From positions 28,050 to 92,049 of the forward strand of contig JBDUEM010000001.1 in the NCBI GenBank assembly GCA_040002435.1: a DNA stretch of 64,000 bases, in the 5' to 3' direction. The stretch is from JANXXV01 sp040002435. Lineage in GTDB: Bacteria > Acidobacteriota > Terriglobia > Bryobacterales > Bryobacteraceae. This document shows positions 18,550-26,627 of this stretch, piece after piece; position 1 is the stretch's first letter; the number at the start of each line of letters is the position of its first letter. The notes under the pieces were generated by a model, which saw only the letters and a program-made list of their open reading frames with translations, had not been told where the DNA came from and ran no database searches. A program made the position numbers and the translations under genes.

Positions 18550-19464
18550 ATGCCTTCCCGTTTTGCGGTCCTCTTATTCCTCCTCTCTCTTTCTTCCACA
18601 CCGGCATTCAGCCAGCGCAACCTTTACAAAGAAGCCTCTGAAAGCTACAAGCTGAAACAGTACGATAAAGCCCTCTCCCTCACCGAAGAAGCCCTGCAGT
18701 CAGAGGGCGACAATCCGGCTTATCTTCACCTCTACGGCGTGATCCTTGCAACGCTGGGGCGCCCTGGGCCCGCAGAAGAGAGCTTCCGTAAGGCTGTAGC
18801 ATTAGCGCCGGACCAGCCCTTCTTCGCGTACGAACTCGGCGCGCTTCTTCACAACCAGCGCAAGTACGCCGAGGCTGTTCCCGTCCTCGCGCGCGCTGTC
18901 GAGCTCGCACCTGAGAACCTATCTGCGCGCATGATGCTGGCGCGATCGTACGTATTCAGCTTCAATGTGTTGAAGCTGCCGAATTTCGTCGAGCTTACAT
19001 TGGAGCAGCTAAACTACATCGTTAAGAAGAACCCGCAATTTCCGGCGGTTCACCATCATCTTGCGCTAGTCTACGTGAATACCGGAGACTTCACCAAGGC
19101 GGCCGAAGAACTGAACACCGAACTGCGGTTGTTCCCCGAGAACGCCCAGGCCAGGCTTGAACTTGGCGAGACGCTGCTGAAGCTCAACGAAAACCAAAAG
19201 GCTGCCGGCGAATTGCAAATTGCCGCCAAGCAGGCACCCAAAGTGCCGGCGATTCAATACGCGCTGGGCAAGGCCTACAAGGCTAACGGTTCCACTCCCA
19301 AGGCTCTGGAAGCCGTGCAACGGTGCGTCGAACTCGACCCGCAATTCGCCAACTGCCATTACCTTCTTGGCCAACTCTACCGGGAATCGGATCAGCCCGA
19401 AAAAGCGAAAGAACAATTCGAGCTATTTAAGCAGCTAAAACCCGCGGGCGCTCCGAACGACTAA
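18550..19464 (+). CDS. Exported tetratricopeptide repeat protein
   Basis: A 304-residue protein. The ATG at 18550 gives a clean signal peptide (MPSRFAVLLFLLSLSSTPAFS); the upstream ATG at 18523 would only add residues before it. The remainder is seven or so TPR units (for example NPAYLHLYGVILATLGRPGP, FPAVHHHLALVYVNTGDFTK, NCHYLLGQLYRESDQPEKAK). Likely a periplasmic or membrane-associated scaffold, and perhaps an accessory of the TonB receptor immediately upstream. Its stop overlaps the convergent PLP-enzyme gene by 4 bp. Confidence 0.85.
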   Translation: MPSRFAVLLFLLSLSSTPAFSQRNLYKEASESYKLKQYDKALSLTEEALQSEGDNPAYLHLYGVILATLGRPGPAEESFRKAVALAPDQPFFAYELGALLHNQRKYAEAVPVLARAVELAPENLSARMMLARSYVFSFNVLKLPNFVELTLEQLNYIVKKNPQFPAVHHHLALVYVNTGDFTKAAEELNTELRLFPENAQARLELGETLLKLNENQKAAGELQIAAKQAPKVPAIQYALGKAYKANGSTPKALEAVQRCVELDPQFANCHYLLGQLYRESDQPEKAKEQFELFKQLKPAGAPND

Positions 19465-20645
19465 ATACGCTGCAGTATTTCGCGCAAGCGCCTGCCCACG
19501 ATTTCGGCCTCGCCGGGCCGCAAGCCTTCGGGCATGAAGACAACTTTTCCCTCGTCGGCGGAGTGCTCAAACACGAAGATTCGCGGTTCGCCATCCTGCA
19601 GCGCATTGATTACGGCATTAGCGTCCATTCCGGCGCTTGTGAGATCTATGGAGACGACGGCGTGAGGGCTCAGCCGGCCGTTCGATTGTGGAAAGCGCAC
19701 GTACGCCTCCACTCCGGGCAAGCCCGTCACCGCCGACACGATACCGTCCATATCAGCCTTCCATCCCGCGAGTTCAGACTCGAGATCGCGCGACGCATAC
19801 AGCCGGAGAGCAGTAATCAAGCCCGCGATCTCCTCCTTGCCTACCTTGAACCCGCGTCCGATGCCGTGATGCGGCGGACCGGCGAGCTGCCCATCCGCGA
19901 TGAGCTTGCGCAGGGGCCACGACCGCGGGAACACGTCCATATCCTGATGCTGCAGAGCCGCCGAGAAGATAAGTTCCGCGCGGCCGCAAAGAATGCCGGA
20001 GGCCTGGGGTCCACGGATGTGCTTGCCTCCGCTGAAGGCCACCAGATCGGCCCCGGCGGCGATGTAGGCGCGCAGATTCCCGGGAGGAGGCAGGTCTGCC
20101 GCCGCATCTACAATGACCGGCTTATGGTGCCGGTGGGCGATGCGAACGAATTCCTCCAGCGGCAGTACCGAGCCTTCGCCGCCGGCCTGGTAGAACAGGG
20201 CGGCCGTGTTCTCACCGATTGCCTCTTCAATCTCGTAGGCGAACGTGAAGTAGCTGAATCCTGCCTCGACAAACCGGCCTCCGGCAGCCCGCAGTGCGTG
20301 ATCGTAATCGTTGCGATGACTGCGGTGCACTACGATTTCCGACGGCATGCCTGTGGTATCGGGAAGGCGGTTCATGCGGGAGACGTCAGAGCCCGCTATG
20401 CAAGCGGCGGCCGCCAGCGTCAACGCAGCCGAGGCTCCGCTAGTGACGATTCCCGATTCAGCCCCGGTAGCCTCCGCGATGGCCCGTCCGGCTGCGTCCT
20501 GCAATTCATCCATGCGGACGCACTGCCCGGCGGCTTGGCGCATCGCCTCGAGGACCTCCACGGGCAGAGGAGCCCCGCCCACCTTGGTGCTGTAGCTGCG
20601 GGCGTTGATGACGGGCCGGACGCCGAGTTCTTCGTAGATCCCCAT
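19461..20645 (-). CDS. PLP-dependent SelA-like/DgaE-like lyase family protein
   Basis: A 394-residue aminotransferase-fold protein of the SelA-related branch. The opening MGIYEELGVRPVINARS and the cofactor lysine motif FSGGKHIRGPQASG (Lys about 220), with VDAAADLPPP before it, match D-glucosaminate-6-phosphate ammonia-lyase-type (DgaE) enzymes rather than true selenocysteine synthase: it is shorter than SelA and lies among catabolic genes. It follows the phosphotriesterase-like gene by 4 bp on the same strand. Elsewhere such lyases neighbour deacetylase-type metallohydrolases like the one at 22634-23824. Likely role: eliminating ammonia from an amino sugar acid or amino acid; substrate unproven. 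Confidence 0.8.
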   Translation of the reverse strand: MGIYEELGVRPVINARSYSTKVGGAPLPVEVLEAMRQAAGQCVRMDELQDAAGRAIAEATGAESGIVTSGASAALTLAAAACIAGSDVSRMNRLPDTTGMPSEIVVHRSHRNDYDHALRAAGGRFVEAGFSYFTFAYEIEEAIGENTAALFYQAGGEGSVLPLEEFVRIAHRHHKPVIVDAAADLPPPGNLRAYIAAGADLVAFSGGKHIRGPQASGILCGRAELIFSAALQHQDMDVFPRSWPLRKLIADGQLAGPPHHGIGRGFKVGKEEIAGLITALRLYASRDLESELAGWKADMDGIVSAVTGLPGVEAYVRFPQSNGRLSPHAVVSIDLTSAGMDANAVINALQDGEPRIFVFEHSADEGKVVFMPEGLRPGEAEIVGRRLREILQRI

Positions 20646-20649
20646 GATT

Positions 20650-21576
20650 TCAATTCCCCGCCACGTTGAGCGCCCGCGCAGGATTCTCCACGGTCATTGT
20701 GTGTATCTCCGAATCGCTGACTCCGGCCTGCCTCAACAGGGGAAGGAATTTCCGTGGAACATGATCGTAGCCCTTGCCGCCGAAGGCGTGCAGATGGCTT
20801 TTCATGCAGATGTCTCCGCTGAGCATGATTTGGGTAAGGTGCCCCTGGTCTACCAGCAGCTTCACATTGGCAGCCCGGACTTCATCGCCGGGGTAGCCGT
20901 CTCCGGTGTAACCGGTGTTGTCGATGCTCAAATACACCCCCTCCCGCGCTATAGCCAGCAGACGCGCCGGATCCGGCCGATCGCCGAGGTGACTGATGAT
21001 GATGCGGCCGGAAGGAACCTGCTCCTCCCGAAGGATTGCGATTTGCTCCAGAGCGAGTTCACCGAAGTGCGTAGTGTGCGTGATGACGCTGACCCCTGTC
21101 CGGCGCTGCGCGCGGCCGGATGCGCGGAACACACGCTCCTGGGCCGGCGTGATGAAGTTGCGCTCGGTTCCGATCTCGCCGATGATGCCGCACACCACGT
21201 CGGTGCCATCGGTTCCGGTGGTGAGTTCCTTCACGATGACCTCAGCGAGCGCGGCGCTGTCCAATTCGTAGACGCATCGCGGATACACATCTTCGCGATA
21301 CCATGCGGCACCCATGACGACGTTCACTCCCGCCGCTTCCGAGATACGCCGCAACGCCAGAGGATTGCGGCCAAGACCGCCGCTGGTGACGTCCACCAGC
21401 GTCCGGCCACCGGCTTCACGGTAGGCGCTGAGTTCCCTCGCCGCCAGTCCCTCGTCATCCAAAATGCAATCGTAACTGCGCACTATCGGCCAGAGATCGC
21501 AGAGCAGGTGTTCGTGTGACAACGTGTATCCGGCGGCCGCAGCCTCGATCGGTCCGCGAACTGTCATGATGGCCAT
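20650..21576 (-). CDS. Phosphotriesterase-family (PHP/PTE) metallohydrolase
   Basis: A 308-residue TIM-barrel hydrolase of the phosphotriesterase/lactonase family. The N-terminal HEHLLCD gives the HxH metal site, then a Lys (IVKELTTG) that would be carboxylated, His in ITHTTHFGE and IIISHLGD, and Asp in LSGDICMKS complete the binuclear centre. The frame stays open upstream to 22083, but that extension is antisense to the oxidoreductase gene; I used the ATG at 21576 (MAIMTVRGP), with 21567 as alternative. It is the first gene of a two-gene operon with the SelA-like lyase. Members act on lactones or phosphoesters. Confidence 0.87.
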   Translation of the reverse strand: MAIMTVRGPIEAAAAGYTLSHEHLLCDLWPIVRSYDCILDDEGLAARELSAYREAGGRTLVDVTSGGLGRNPLALRRISEAAGVNVVMGAAWYREDVYPRCVYELDSAALAEVIVKELTTGTDGTDVVCGIIGEIGTERNFITPAQERVFRASGRAQRRTGVSVITHTTHFGELALEQIAILREEQVPSGRIIISHLGDRPDPARLLAIAREGVYLSIDNTGYTGDGYPGDEVRAANVKLLVDQGHLTQIMLSGDICMKSHLHAFGGKGYDHVPRKFLPLLRQAGVSDSEIHTMTVENPARALNVAGN

Positions 21577-21601
21577 TCGACAAGAATACGGGGGCGGCCA
21601 G

Positions 21602-21614
21602 ATATTCGCAATAT
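21602..21614. promoter_or_regulatory. Inverted repeat in a divergent promoter region
   Basis: ATATT-CGC-AATAT is a perfect 5+5 bp inverted repeat inside the 63-bp gap between the divergent phosphotriesterase-like and Gfo/Idh/MocA genes. It is a reasonable operator for a local regulator, but no regulator gene is adjacent and short repeats can arise by chance. Confidence 0.3.
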
Positions 21615-21639
21615 GATAGTCAGATAGCTGGATGCCATC

Positions 21640-22629
21640 ATGAAAAACCTCTCGGCGGGAATCATCGGTCTCGGCTACACGGGCCGCCTCCACATGGCGG
21701 CGTACGAACAGAACGGAGTGCGGGTTACCGGCGTGGCGGACCCCGCTCTGGCTGGTGTTCCGGCCGGCATGCAGCGCTTCACCGACTACCGGTATCTGCT
21801 GGAATCCGAGGTTGACATTGTGAGCATCTGCTCGCCCACAGGGATGCATTGTGAACAGGCACTGCTGGCGCTGGCCGCGGGAAAGCACGTCCTGCTGGAG
21901 AAGCCGATTGCTACCACGGTGAATGATGCCGAACGCATCACCGCCGCCGAAAGGCAATCGGGCAAACATGTTCTGGTGGGAATGACGCATCGCTTCTATC
22001 CGGAGATTCTGGAGGCGAAACGGATTGTGGAAGACGGCGGCATTGGTGAAATTGTCATGGTTCGGGATTGCGTGCTTGAGCATTTTGGCTTTGTGAATTC
22101 TCCCCGCTGGTATCTAGATCCGGCCATGGCCGGTGGCGGAACTGTTCTGTCGTCCGGGGTCCATCTAGTGGACCGTGTGCTTTGGTTTCTCGGCGAGATG
22201 CCTTCGTCTGTTGGCGGATTTACGAACAACCGCTTTCTAGACCAACGGGTGGAAGACTCCGCGCAGATGACGCTGGGGTTCCCGAGCGGCCGTTGCGCGC
22301 AACTGACCTTTGGACTGCTGCCCGAACCGCATCCGCTGGTTTGCGACCTGGAACTGATGGGAACCCGCGGCAGCATTGTGGTTCATACATGGAGCGGGTA
22401 TGAGCTGCGGTCGAGTGCGGGCGCACGCAACTGCGTGTTCTACACGTCTGAGACGCATCCTGAGAAGGTGCTGGTGGGCATCTCCGCGCAGGTAAGGGAA
22501 TTGTGCGCGGCGATCGCACAGGACCGGCGGCCGCACCCTTCCAGCGAGGAGAGCACAAACGCGATCCGGGTGATCGAGGCGTTTTACCGCGCTGCGAAAA
22601 CCGGCACGATGCAGCAGCCCGTAAGCTAA
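21640..22629 (+). CDS. Gfo/Idh/MocA family oxidoreductase
   Basis: A 329-residue cytoplasmic NAD(P)-dependent dehydrogenase. The Rossmann motif is IIGLGYTGRLH (about 9-19), followed by the family lysine motif GKHVLLEKPIATT (about 87-99) where the Lys of EKP takes part in catalysis, and by the C-terminal beta sheet domain beginning near residue 125. Members oxidise or reduce sugar hydroxyls and inositols. The next gene, a deacetylase-like metallohydrolase, starts 4 bp after the stop, so the two form an operon that diverges from the phosphotriesterase-like/lyase operon. Confidence 0.9.
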   Translation: MKNLSAGIIGLGYTGRLHMAAYEQNGVRVTGVADPALAGVPAGMQRFTDYRYLLESEVDIVSICSPTGMHCEQALLALAAGKHVLLEKPIATTVNDAERITAAERQSGKHVLVGMTHRFYPEILEAKRIVEDGGIGEIVMVRDCVLEHFGFVNSPRWYLDPAMAGGGTVLSSGVHLVDRVLWFLGEMPSSVGGFTNNRFLDQRVEDSAQMTLGFPSGRCAQLTFGLLPEPHPLVCDLELMGTRGSIVVHTWSGYELRSSAGARNCVFYTSETHPEKVLVGISAQVRELCAAIAQDRRPHPSSEESTNAIRVIEAFYRAAKTGTMQQPVS

Positions 22630-22633
22630 GAAG

Positions 22634-23824
22634 ATGTTCACGCCGTTTGATCTGGTATTCCGCAATGGCCACGTGATCGATCCCGCACAGGATCTGGATG
22701 GCATCGCGGACGTTGGCATTCGAGACGGACGGATTGAATCCGTCGGGCCGGCTTTGGACGTCACCGGTTGCGATGATGTGCGGGATGCCGCAGGAACCTA
22801 CCTGTGCCCCGGACTGGTGGACCTGCATGGCCACTGGTATGAAGGCGGGCTCTACGGAATTAATGCAGAGATCGGCCTGAATCACGGCGTCACTACCGCG
22901 GTGGACGCCGGCACATCGGGCTTTGCCAATTTTCCGGAATTTCGCCGGGCCACGATTCAGACCAGCCGCGCGAGGATTCTTGCCTTTGTGCATGTTTCGT
23001 TTATGGGACTTCATGGTCCGTTCGCGGAGGAACTTGTCGATCTGCGATATGCGCGGCCGCTGGAGACGGCGATTGTGGCGGCGGAGAACCGCGATGTGGC
23101 GGTTGGAGTCAAAGTGCGGTTGGGCGCGATGACGGCGGACCACGGCAATCAGGCTCTGGATCTGGCCATAGAGGCTGCGCGCGAGGCCGGGATGCCGGTG
23201 ATGGCCCATGTGAGCGCCGGCGCGGACGAACGCTATGTTCTGGACCACCTGCGCCCGGGCGATATTCTGACGCACTGTTTTCACGGGCGCACCAATCGCA
23301 TGGTGGCCGATACGCCCGATGGGTTCATCCCCGAGTTGAACCTGGCACGGGAGCGCGGCGTCATCTTTGACATCGGGCACGGGTGCGGAAGCTTTGCGTG
23401 GGAGACCGCGCAGCGAGCGTTCGAACATCATTTCTGGCCGGACACGATCAGCACGGATCTTCACCGGTACAGCGTGGACAGTCCGTGGCTGGTGACGATG
23501 CCGCAGGTGATGTCGAAGTTTTTGTGCCTGGGCATGAGCCTGAAGGACGTGATTGCGAAGTCCACGATTGCGCCGGCCAACGTGTTGGGGCGCGGCGGGG
23601 AATTCGGATCGCTGCGTGTTGGATCTGCCGCCGATCTGCTGCAGTTTCGCGTGCGGAATGGTTCTTTTACATTTACCGACACGCATCGATTGCCCCGCAT
23701 TGGCGAGCGCCTGATTGAACCACTGCTGACGGTTCGTAAGGGTGTTGTCTACGAACCAGGAAGTATCTGCGTGCCGCTGAGACCCGTCTACCCTTGCGAT
23801 CGCGCGGTGTTTGATAACGCTTGA
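22634..23824 (+). CDS. Amidohydrolase/deacetylase family metallohydrolase (dihydroorotase-like)
   Basis: A 396-residue metal-dependent hydrolase. The N-terminal beta strands (LVFRNGHVIDPAQDLDG) and PGLVDLHGHWYEGG are the classical dihydroorotase/deacetylase opening with the HxH site; a Lys in GVKVRLG is placed to be carboxylated, His residues follow in VMAHVS and ILTHCFHG, and the catalytic Asp is in TISTDLHRYS. This subgroup is often linked to DgaE-like lyases, as here (19461-20645), suggesting deacylation of an amino-sugar or amino-acid derivative. The 3' end overlaps the convergent gene 23673-24431 by 152 bp, which is unusual. Confidence 0.87.
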   Translation: MFTPFDLVFRNGHVIDPAQDLDGIADVGIRDGRIESVGPALDVTGCDDVRDAAGTYLCPGLVDLHGHWYEGGLYGINAEIGLNHGVTTAVDAGTSGFANFPEFRRATIQTSRARILAFVHVSFMGLHGPFAEELVDLRYARPLETAIVAAENRDVAVGVKVRLGAMTADHGNQALDLAIEAAREAGMPVMAHVSAGADERYVLDHLRPGDILTHCFHGRTNRMVADTPDGFIPELNLARERGVIFDIGHGCGSFAWETAQRAFEHHFWPDTISTDLHRYSVDSPWLVTMPQVMSKFLCLGMSLKDVIAKSTIAPANVLGRGGEFGSLRVGSAADLLQFRVRNGSFTFTDTHRLPRIGERLIEPLLTVRKGVVYEPGSICVPLRPVYPCDRAVFDNA

Positions 23825-24431
23825 TGCGGGCTGTGAACGGCTTGGGTTGATTCTCGGCCGCGGGTTGCGCGGCTGGCGTGGCGCCGCAGCTTTCGATGCC
23901 GGGTGCCGGGGCGGGTGCGACCGGTTCGTTTCGCAATTCTTCGGCAGCCTCTGATTGCAGGCGGGTTTTCTGCATTTTGTCGAGAGCTTTTTGAGCGCGG
24001 TCGAAGGCGCGAGTGAAGCTGGTTTCGTAACGCAGGATGAGGTCGAGCGACAGGCCGTTGGCGGTGAGGTAGGAGACTGCAGCGGCGGCACGATCGGACT
24101 CTTCGATGGCCGGTTCCCAATGGAGCTTCGCGGATTCCCGCTGGACCATTCGACGATCGAGCGTGACGGTTTCGAGATTGCGGGCGCGCTGCATACGCCA
24201 GCGGGCGGCTACCATGTCATGCACCAGGTCGCGCTCGATGGTGTTAGCGGGATCGTAGAATTCGACGTAGTGCTGAAGCAGTTCGTCGAACTCCTCGCGG
24301 GATTCGGTGGCGAGGACGATGGATTTGGCTGTGAGGCCATGACGGACGGCGTTCATCGAGGATTTTTGTATTCCTTCCGGGGTTTTCTTTCCGGCTGCGA
24401 GGGCTCCGTTGCGGCGTTCGCGTGAGGGCAT
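23673..24431 (-). CDS. Hypothetical protein of a widespread acidobacterial family
   Basis: A 252-residue protein starting at the ATG at 24431. Its opening (ERRNGALAAGKKTPEGIQKS then MNAVRHGLTAKSIVL) and the segment IERDLVHDMVAARWRMQRA match, from memory, a very common acidobacterial family whose members begin with N-x-x-x-S-x-G-P-x-T-x-x-G-K-x-x-S-S-x-N-A-x-x-H-G-L. No function is known. Helices dominate the middle; the C-terminus is Ala/Pro-rich and then basic. The last 50 residues run antisense to the deacetylase-like gene, so the true end could have been extended by loss of an original stop. Longer upstream starts (24899) are not credible. Confidence 0.65.
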   Translation of the reverse strand: MPSRERRNGALAAGKKTPEGIQKSSMNAVRHGLTAKSIVLATESREEFDELLQHYVEFYDPANTIERDLVHDMVAARWRMQRARNLETVTLDRRMVQRESAKLHWEPAIEESDRAAAAVSYLTANGLSLDLILRYETSFTRAFDRAQKALDKMQKTRLQSEAAEELRNEPVAPAPAPGIESCGATPAAQPAAENQPKPFTARIKRYQTPRDRKGRRVSAARRYFLVRRQHPYEPSAVVQSGARQCGAIDACR

Positions 24432-24611
24432 GGGTATTATCTCCGTGGTGAGGATAGCTTGTGGGTTTGGGGGGCGGAGTGGCGTTTGGCTGTATGTTGC
24501 TGAGGTGGTTGTGTTGAAGTTTTGAAAAAAGTTGGGATCCGACCTGGGGGGTCGGCTGCGGGTCTGGGGACCTACCTCCAAAGGCATGGTTCGAGGCTTC
24601 ATACTCGTAGG

Positions 24612-25514
24612 ATGGACAAGCGCCCTATCATTGATTGCCACACCCATCTGATGTGGTATCCAGACCACCTGAGCGAGCAGTATGCCGACGAAGCGCTGGC
24701 TTCGAAGCTGGTGAAACTGAAGCGTAGCGGCGGGCTGGCTTATGCGGCGAATCTGGATAAGCACTGCTACGATGCGAAGCCCGGGCCGCATTGGGAAGCG
24801 GCCGCGAAGATGAGCCGCGTGGTGGTGTTTGGGCTGCAGGCGAAGGCGTCCGGAATGTGGGTGCCGAACGAGATTATTGCGGACTATGCGGCTGAGCATC
24901 CGGAGAAGATCGAGGGATGGGCGTCAGTAGATCCGACGCAGCCGGACCACCTGGAGCAGCTTGACTATTGCGTGAATACGTTGAAGCTGAGGGGGCTGAA
25001 ACTGGGTCCGGTATATCAGCACTTCGACCCGCAAGACCGGAAATACTGGCCGCTTTTTCGGAAATGCCAACAGTATGGGTTGCCGATTATGTGGCACCAG
25101 GGAACCACTTTTCCGAGTGCCGCCAAATTGAAGTGGGGATTGCCGCTGCAATTGGAAGATGTGGCGATGGACTTTCCGGATTTGAAGATGATCATCGCGC
25201 ATCTGGGGCATCCTTGGGAGACCGATGTGATGGTGCTGATTCGAAAGTGCCCGAATGTTTATACCGATATCAGTGCGGTGCATTATCGTCCGTGGCGATA
25301 CTGGCAGGCGCTGGTTACGGCGATGGAGTATGGGGTGGAACATAAGATACTGCCGGGATCGGACTTTCCGTCTGGGACGATGGACAATATTGTGGCGGGG
25401 TTGCGGAATGTGAATAAGCCGGTGCAGGGGACGGGGTTGCCGGTGATTCCGGTGGAGGTGCAGGATATGATTTTGTACGAAAATTGGAGGGCTTTCTTTC
25501 CGCATTGGGGGTAG
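24612..25514 (+). CDS. Amidohydrolase family protein
   Basis: A 300-residue amidohydrolase-2-type hydrolase. The start at ATG 24612 gives MDKRPIIDCHTHLMW, with the metal-binding HxH; a longer TTG reading from 24522 adds an unrelated leader. Later landmarks are IMWHQGTTFP, IIAHLGHPWE and PGSDFPSG with the metal-binding His residues and catalytic Asp. It is a paralogue of 8018-8863 and shares its MWVP, DPTQP and AVHYRPW segments. The antitoxin-like gene starts on the base after its stop. Substrate unknown; probably a small carboxylate or lactone. Confidence 0.88.
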   Translation: MDKRPIIDCHTHLMWYPDHLSEQYADEALASKLVKLKRSGGLAYAANLDKHCYDAKPGPHWEAAAKMSRVVVFGLQAKASGMWVPNEIIADYAAEHPEKIEGWASVDPTQPDHLEQLDYCVNTLKLRGLKLGPVYQHFDPQDRKYWPLFRKCQQYGLPIMWHQGTTFPSAAKLKWGLPLQLEDVAMDFPDLKMIIAHLGHPWETDVMVLIRKCPNVYTDISAVHYRPWRYWQALVTAMEYGVEHKILPGSDFPSGTMDNIVAGLRNVNKPVQGTGLPVIPVEVQDMILYENWRAFFPHWG

Positions 25515-25700
25515 ATGGCTGTGATTGACGACAAACCAACAGGGGACGCACAGCGCGCAACGCGTCTGAAGCCGAAGCGCGAGGCTGACGCCGGGGGCCT
25601 AAAGACGCTTTTGCCGCTGCAGAAGCAGATGGAGATGCGACGCTTTCGCGGAAAGCTGAAATGGAAAGGCGCTCTGGATGCGATAAGGAATGACCGTTGA
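25515..25700 (+). CDS. VapB-like type II antitoxin, possibly degenerate
   Basis: A 61-residue protein. Its second half, GLKTLLPLQKQMEMRRFRGK then LKWKGALDAIRNDR, is the C-terminal toxin-binding region of VapB antitoxins (usual form RRFRGKLKWEGDLDAMR). The N-terminal ribbon-helix-helix part is short and carries unusual residues (VIDDKPTGDAQRATRLKPKRE instead of the common VIDDKLM.DALRATGLKTKRE), and an expected few residues before VIDDK are missing. Its stop TGA overlaps a TTG that begins the toxin frame at 25697, the normal vapBC coupling. With the toxin frameshifted, the pair is probably decaying. Confidence 0.65.
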   Translation: MAVIDDKPTGDAQRATRLKPKREADAGGLKTLLPLQKQMEMRRFRGKLKWKGALDAIRNDR

Positions 25701-26088
25701 TTCTGGTGGACACCAGCGGCTTGATCGATTCCTTCAATGGGCCTTTACGCCGCAAACCGACAAACTCGACAGGCTGCTTGGTGATGAGCCGCTAGCGGTT
25801 GGCGATTGGATTCTGACGGAAGTTTTGCTGGGGTTTGACAACGATCGCGATTTAAAGACCGCACGGAAATTGCTGACTTCCCTGACGGTGGTGGAGATGG
25901 GCGGATTGGGGGTAGTGATTGCGGCAGCGGAGAACTTCAGGGCACTGCGGAGCCTCGGCTTGACGGTTCGCAAGACGATTGACACCGTGATTGCGACCCG
26001 GTGCATTGAGGATGGATACGATCTGCTGCCGAGTGACCGGGATTTTGAACCGCTCGTGAAACACCTTGGGCTGCGCGTGGTTGGGTGA
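25697..26088 (+). pseudogene. VapC-like PIN toxin with a frameshift
   Basis: The PIN-domain start, ILVDTSGLIDSFNG, which carries the first catalytic Asp, is read from the TTG at 25697. The rest (TPQTDKLDRLLGDEPLAVGD, then a catalytic Glu in ILTEVLLGF, then TVRKTIDTVIATRCIEDGYD and LLPSDRDFEP) lies in another frame that is open from 25690. The two halves join near 25740-25748 only if one base is restored, so a 1-nt deletion is the simple explanation. The intact-looking ORF starting at 25690 replaces the catalytic N-terminus with nonsense and should be inactive. Confidence 0.72.
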
Positions 26089-26297
26089 AGCGGTGTCGCG
26101 TTCTGTTCCACCCATTTAGTTATCGGGGGGGGTAATGGCCGTCAGGCTCGAATTTGGCTACCTCACGGGTCGGCAATAGTACCCATAAGCTTGAGGGTAC
26201 ACCGCCCGTGCGAAGCATCGCGAAAGACCTCTGCAATGCTATTCAATGATGAAGCTCTCAATGCACACAACAACTTAAGAGGCAAGGACTAATCTGT

Positions 26298-26333
26298 AAC
26301 TAAATTTAGTTGCAATACATCTACATGTTGTAG
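26298..26333. promoter_or_regulatory. Two inverted repeats upstream of hicAB, candidate operators
   Basis: AACTAAATTTAGTT at 26298-26311 is a perfect 14-bp palindrome, and CTACA-TGT-TGTAG at 26321-26333 is a 5+5 bp inverted repeat. They lie 40-75 bp before hicA in an AT-rich stretch. HicB carries a ribbon-helix-helix domain and usually represses its own operon, so these are natural binding-site candidates. The rest of the 284-bp gap from 26089 shows no gene. Confidence 0.45.
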
Positions 26334-26372
26334 CACACTGATCAGGCAAGTGATTGTCTAACAGTTGCGAGC

Positions 26373-26627
26373 ATGAGTCAGAACGAGAAGTTACTGAAGA
26401 GGTTCCTTGGCAAACCGAAAGATTTCACCTGGAGTGAACTCAGTAGGCTCCTTAGTGGATTCGGGTATGTGGAATCCTCGGCAGGCAAGACAGGGGGATC
26501 TCGAAGAAGATTCCTGCATGAAGAATATGGGCCAATCATTCTTCACAAACCGCACCCCGGTAACGAATTGAAGTCGTACCAGGTGGAGCAGATCATAACC
26601 TGTTTGAAGGTTGGGGGGATTTTATGA
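26373..26627 (+). CDS. hicA: HicA-family type II toxin (mRNA interferase)
   Basis: An 84-residue HicA-like protein with a double-stranded-RNA-binding-like fold. The signature parts are FTWSELSRLLSGFGYVE, the GKTGGSRRRFLHEE segment and the catalytic-His strand ILHKPHPGNELKSYQVEQI, all in normal order and length. The family cleaves mRNA and halts translation. It overlaps the downstream hicB by ATGA. Unlike the neighbouring vapBC-like pair, no damage is visible. Confidence 0.9.
   Translation: MSQNEKLLKRFLGKPKDFTWSELSRLLSGFGYVESSAGKTGGSRRRFLHEEYGPIILHKPHPGNELKSYQVEQIITCLKVGGIL

Noticed and set aside
19461..20645. True selenocysteine synthase SelA supporting the selenoprotein
   Set aside because: The protein is shorter than SelA, starts like DgaE-type lyases and lies in a catabolic operon without selB or selD. 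It cannot be used as evidence for selenocysteine synthesis.
21577..22083. N-terminal extension of the phosphotriesterase-like gene
   Set aside because: The extension is antisense to the well-supported Gfo/Idh/MocA gene; the family start is near 21576.
22220..24091. 623-residue minus-strand open frame
   Set aside because: It runs antisense over the oxidoreductase and metallohydrolase genes, is rich in Arg, Pro and His, and shows no family motif.
25735..25750. Programmed ribosomal frameshifting in the VapC-like gene
   Set aside because: No classical slippery heptamer in the right frame is seen and VapC toxins are not known to use it; a deletion is simpler.
25690..26088. Intact PIN protein starting at ATG 25690
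   Set aside because: The first 17 residues are unrelated to the family, while the proper VDTS start lies in the other frame.
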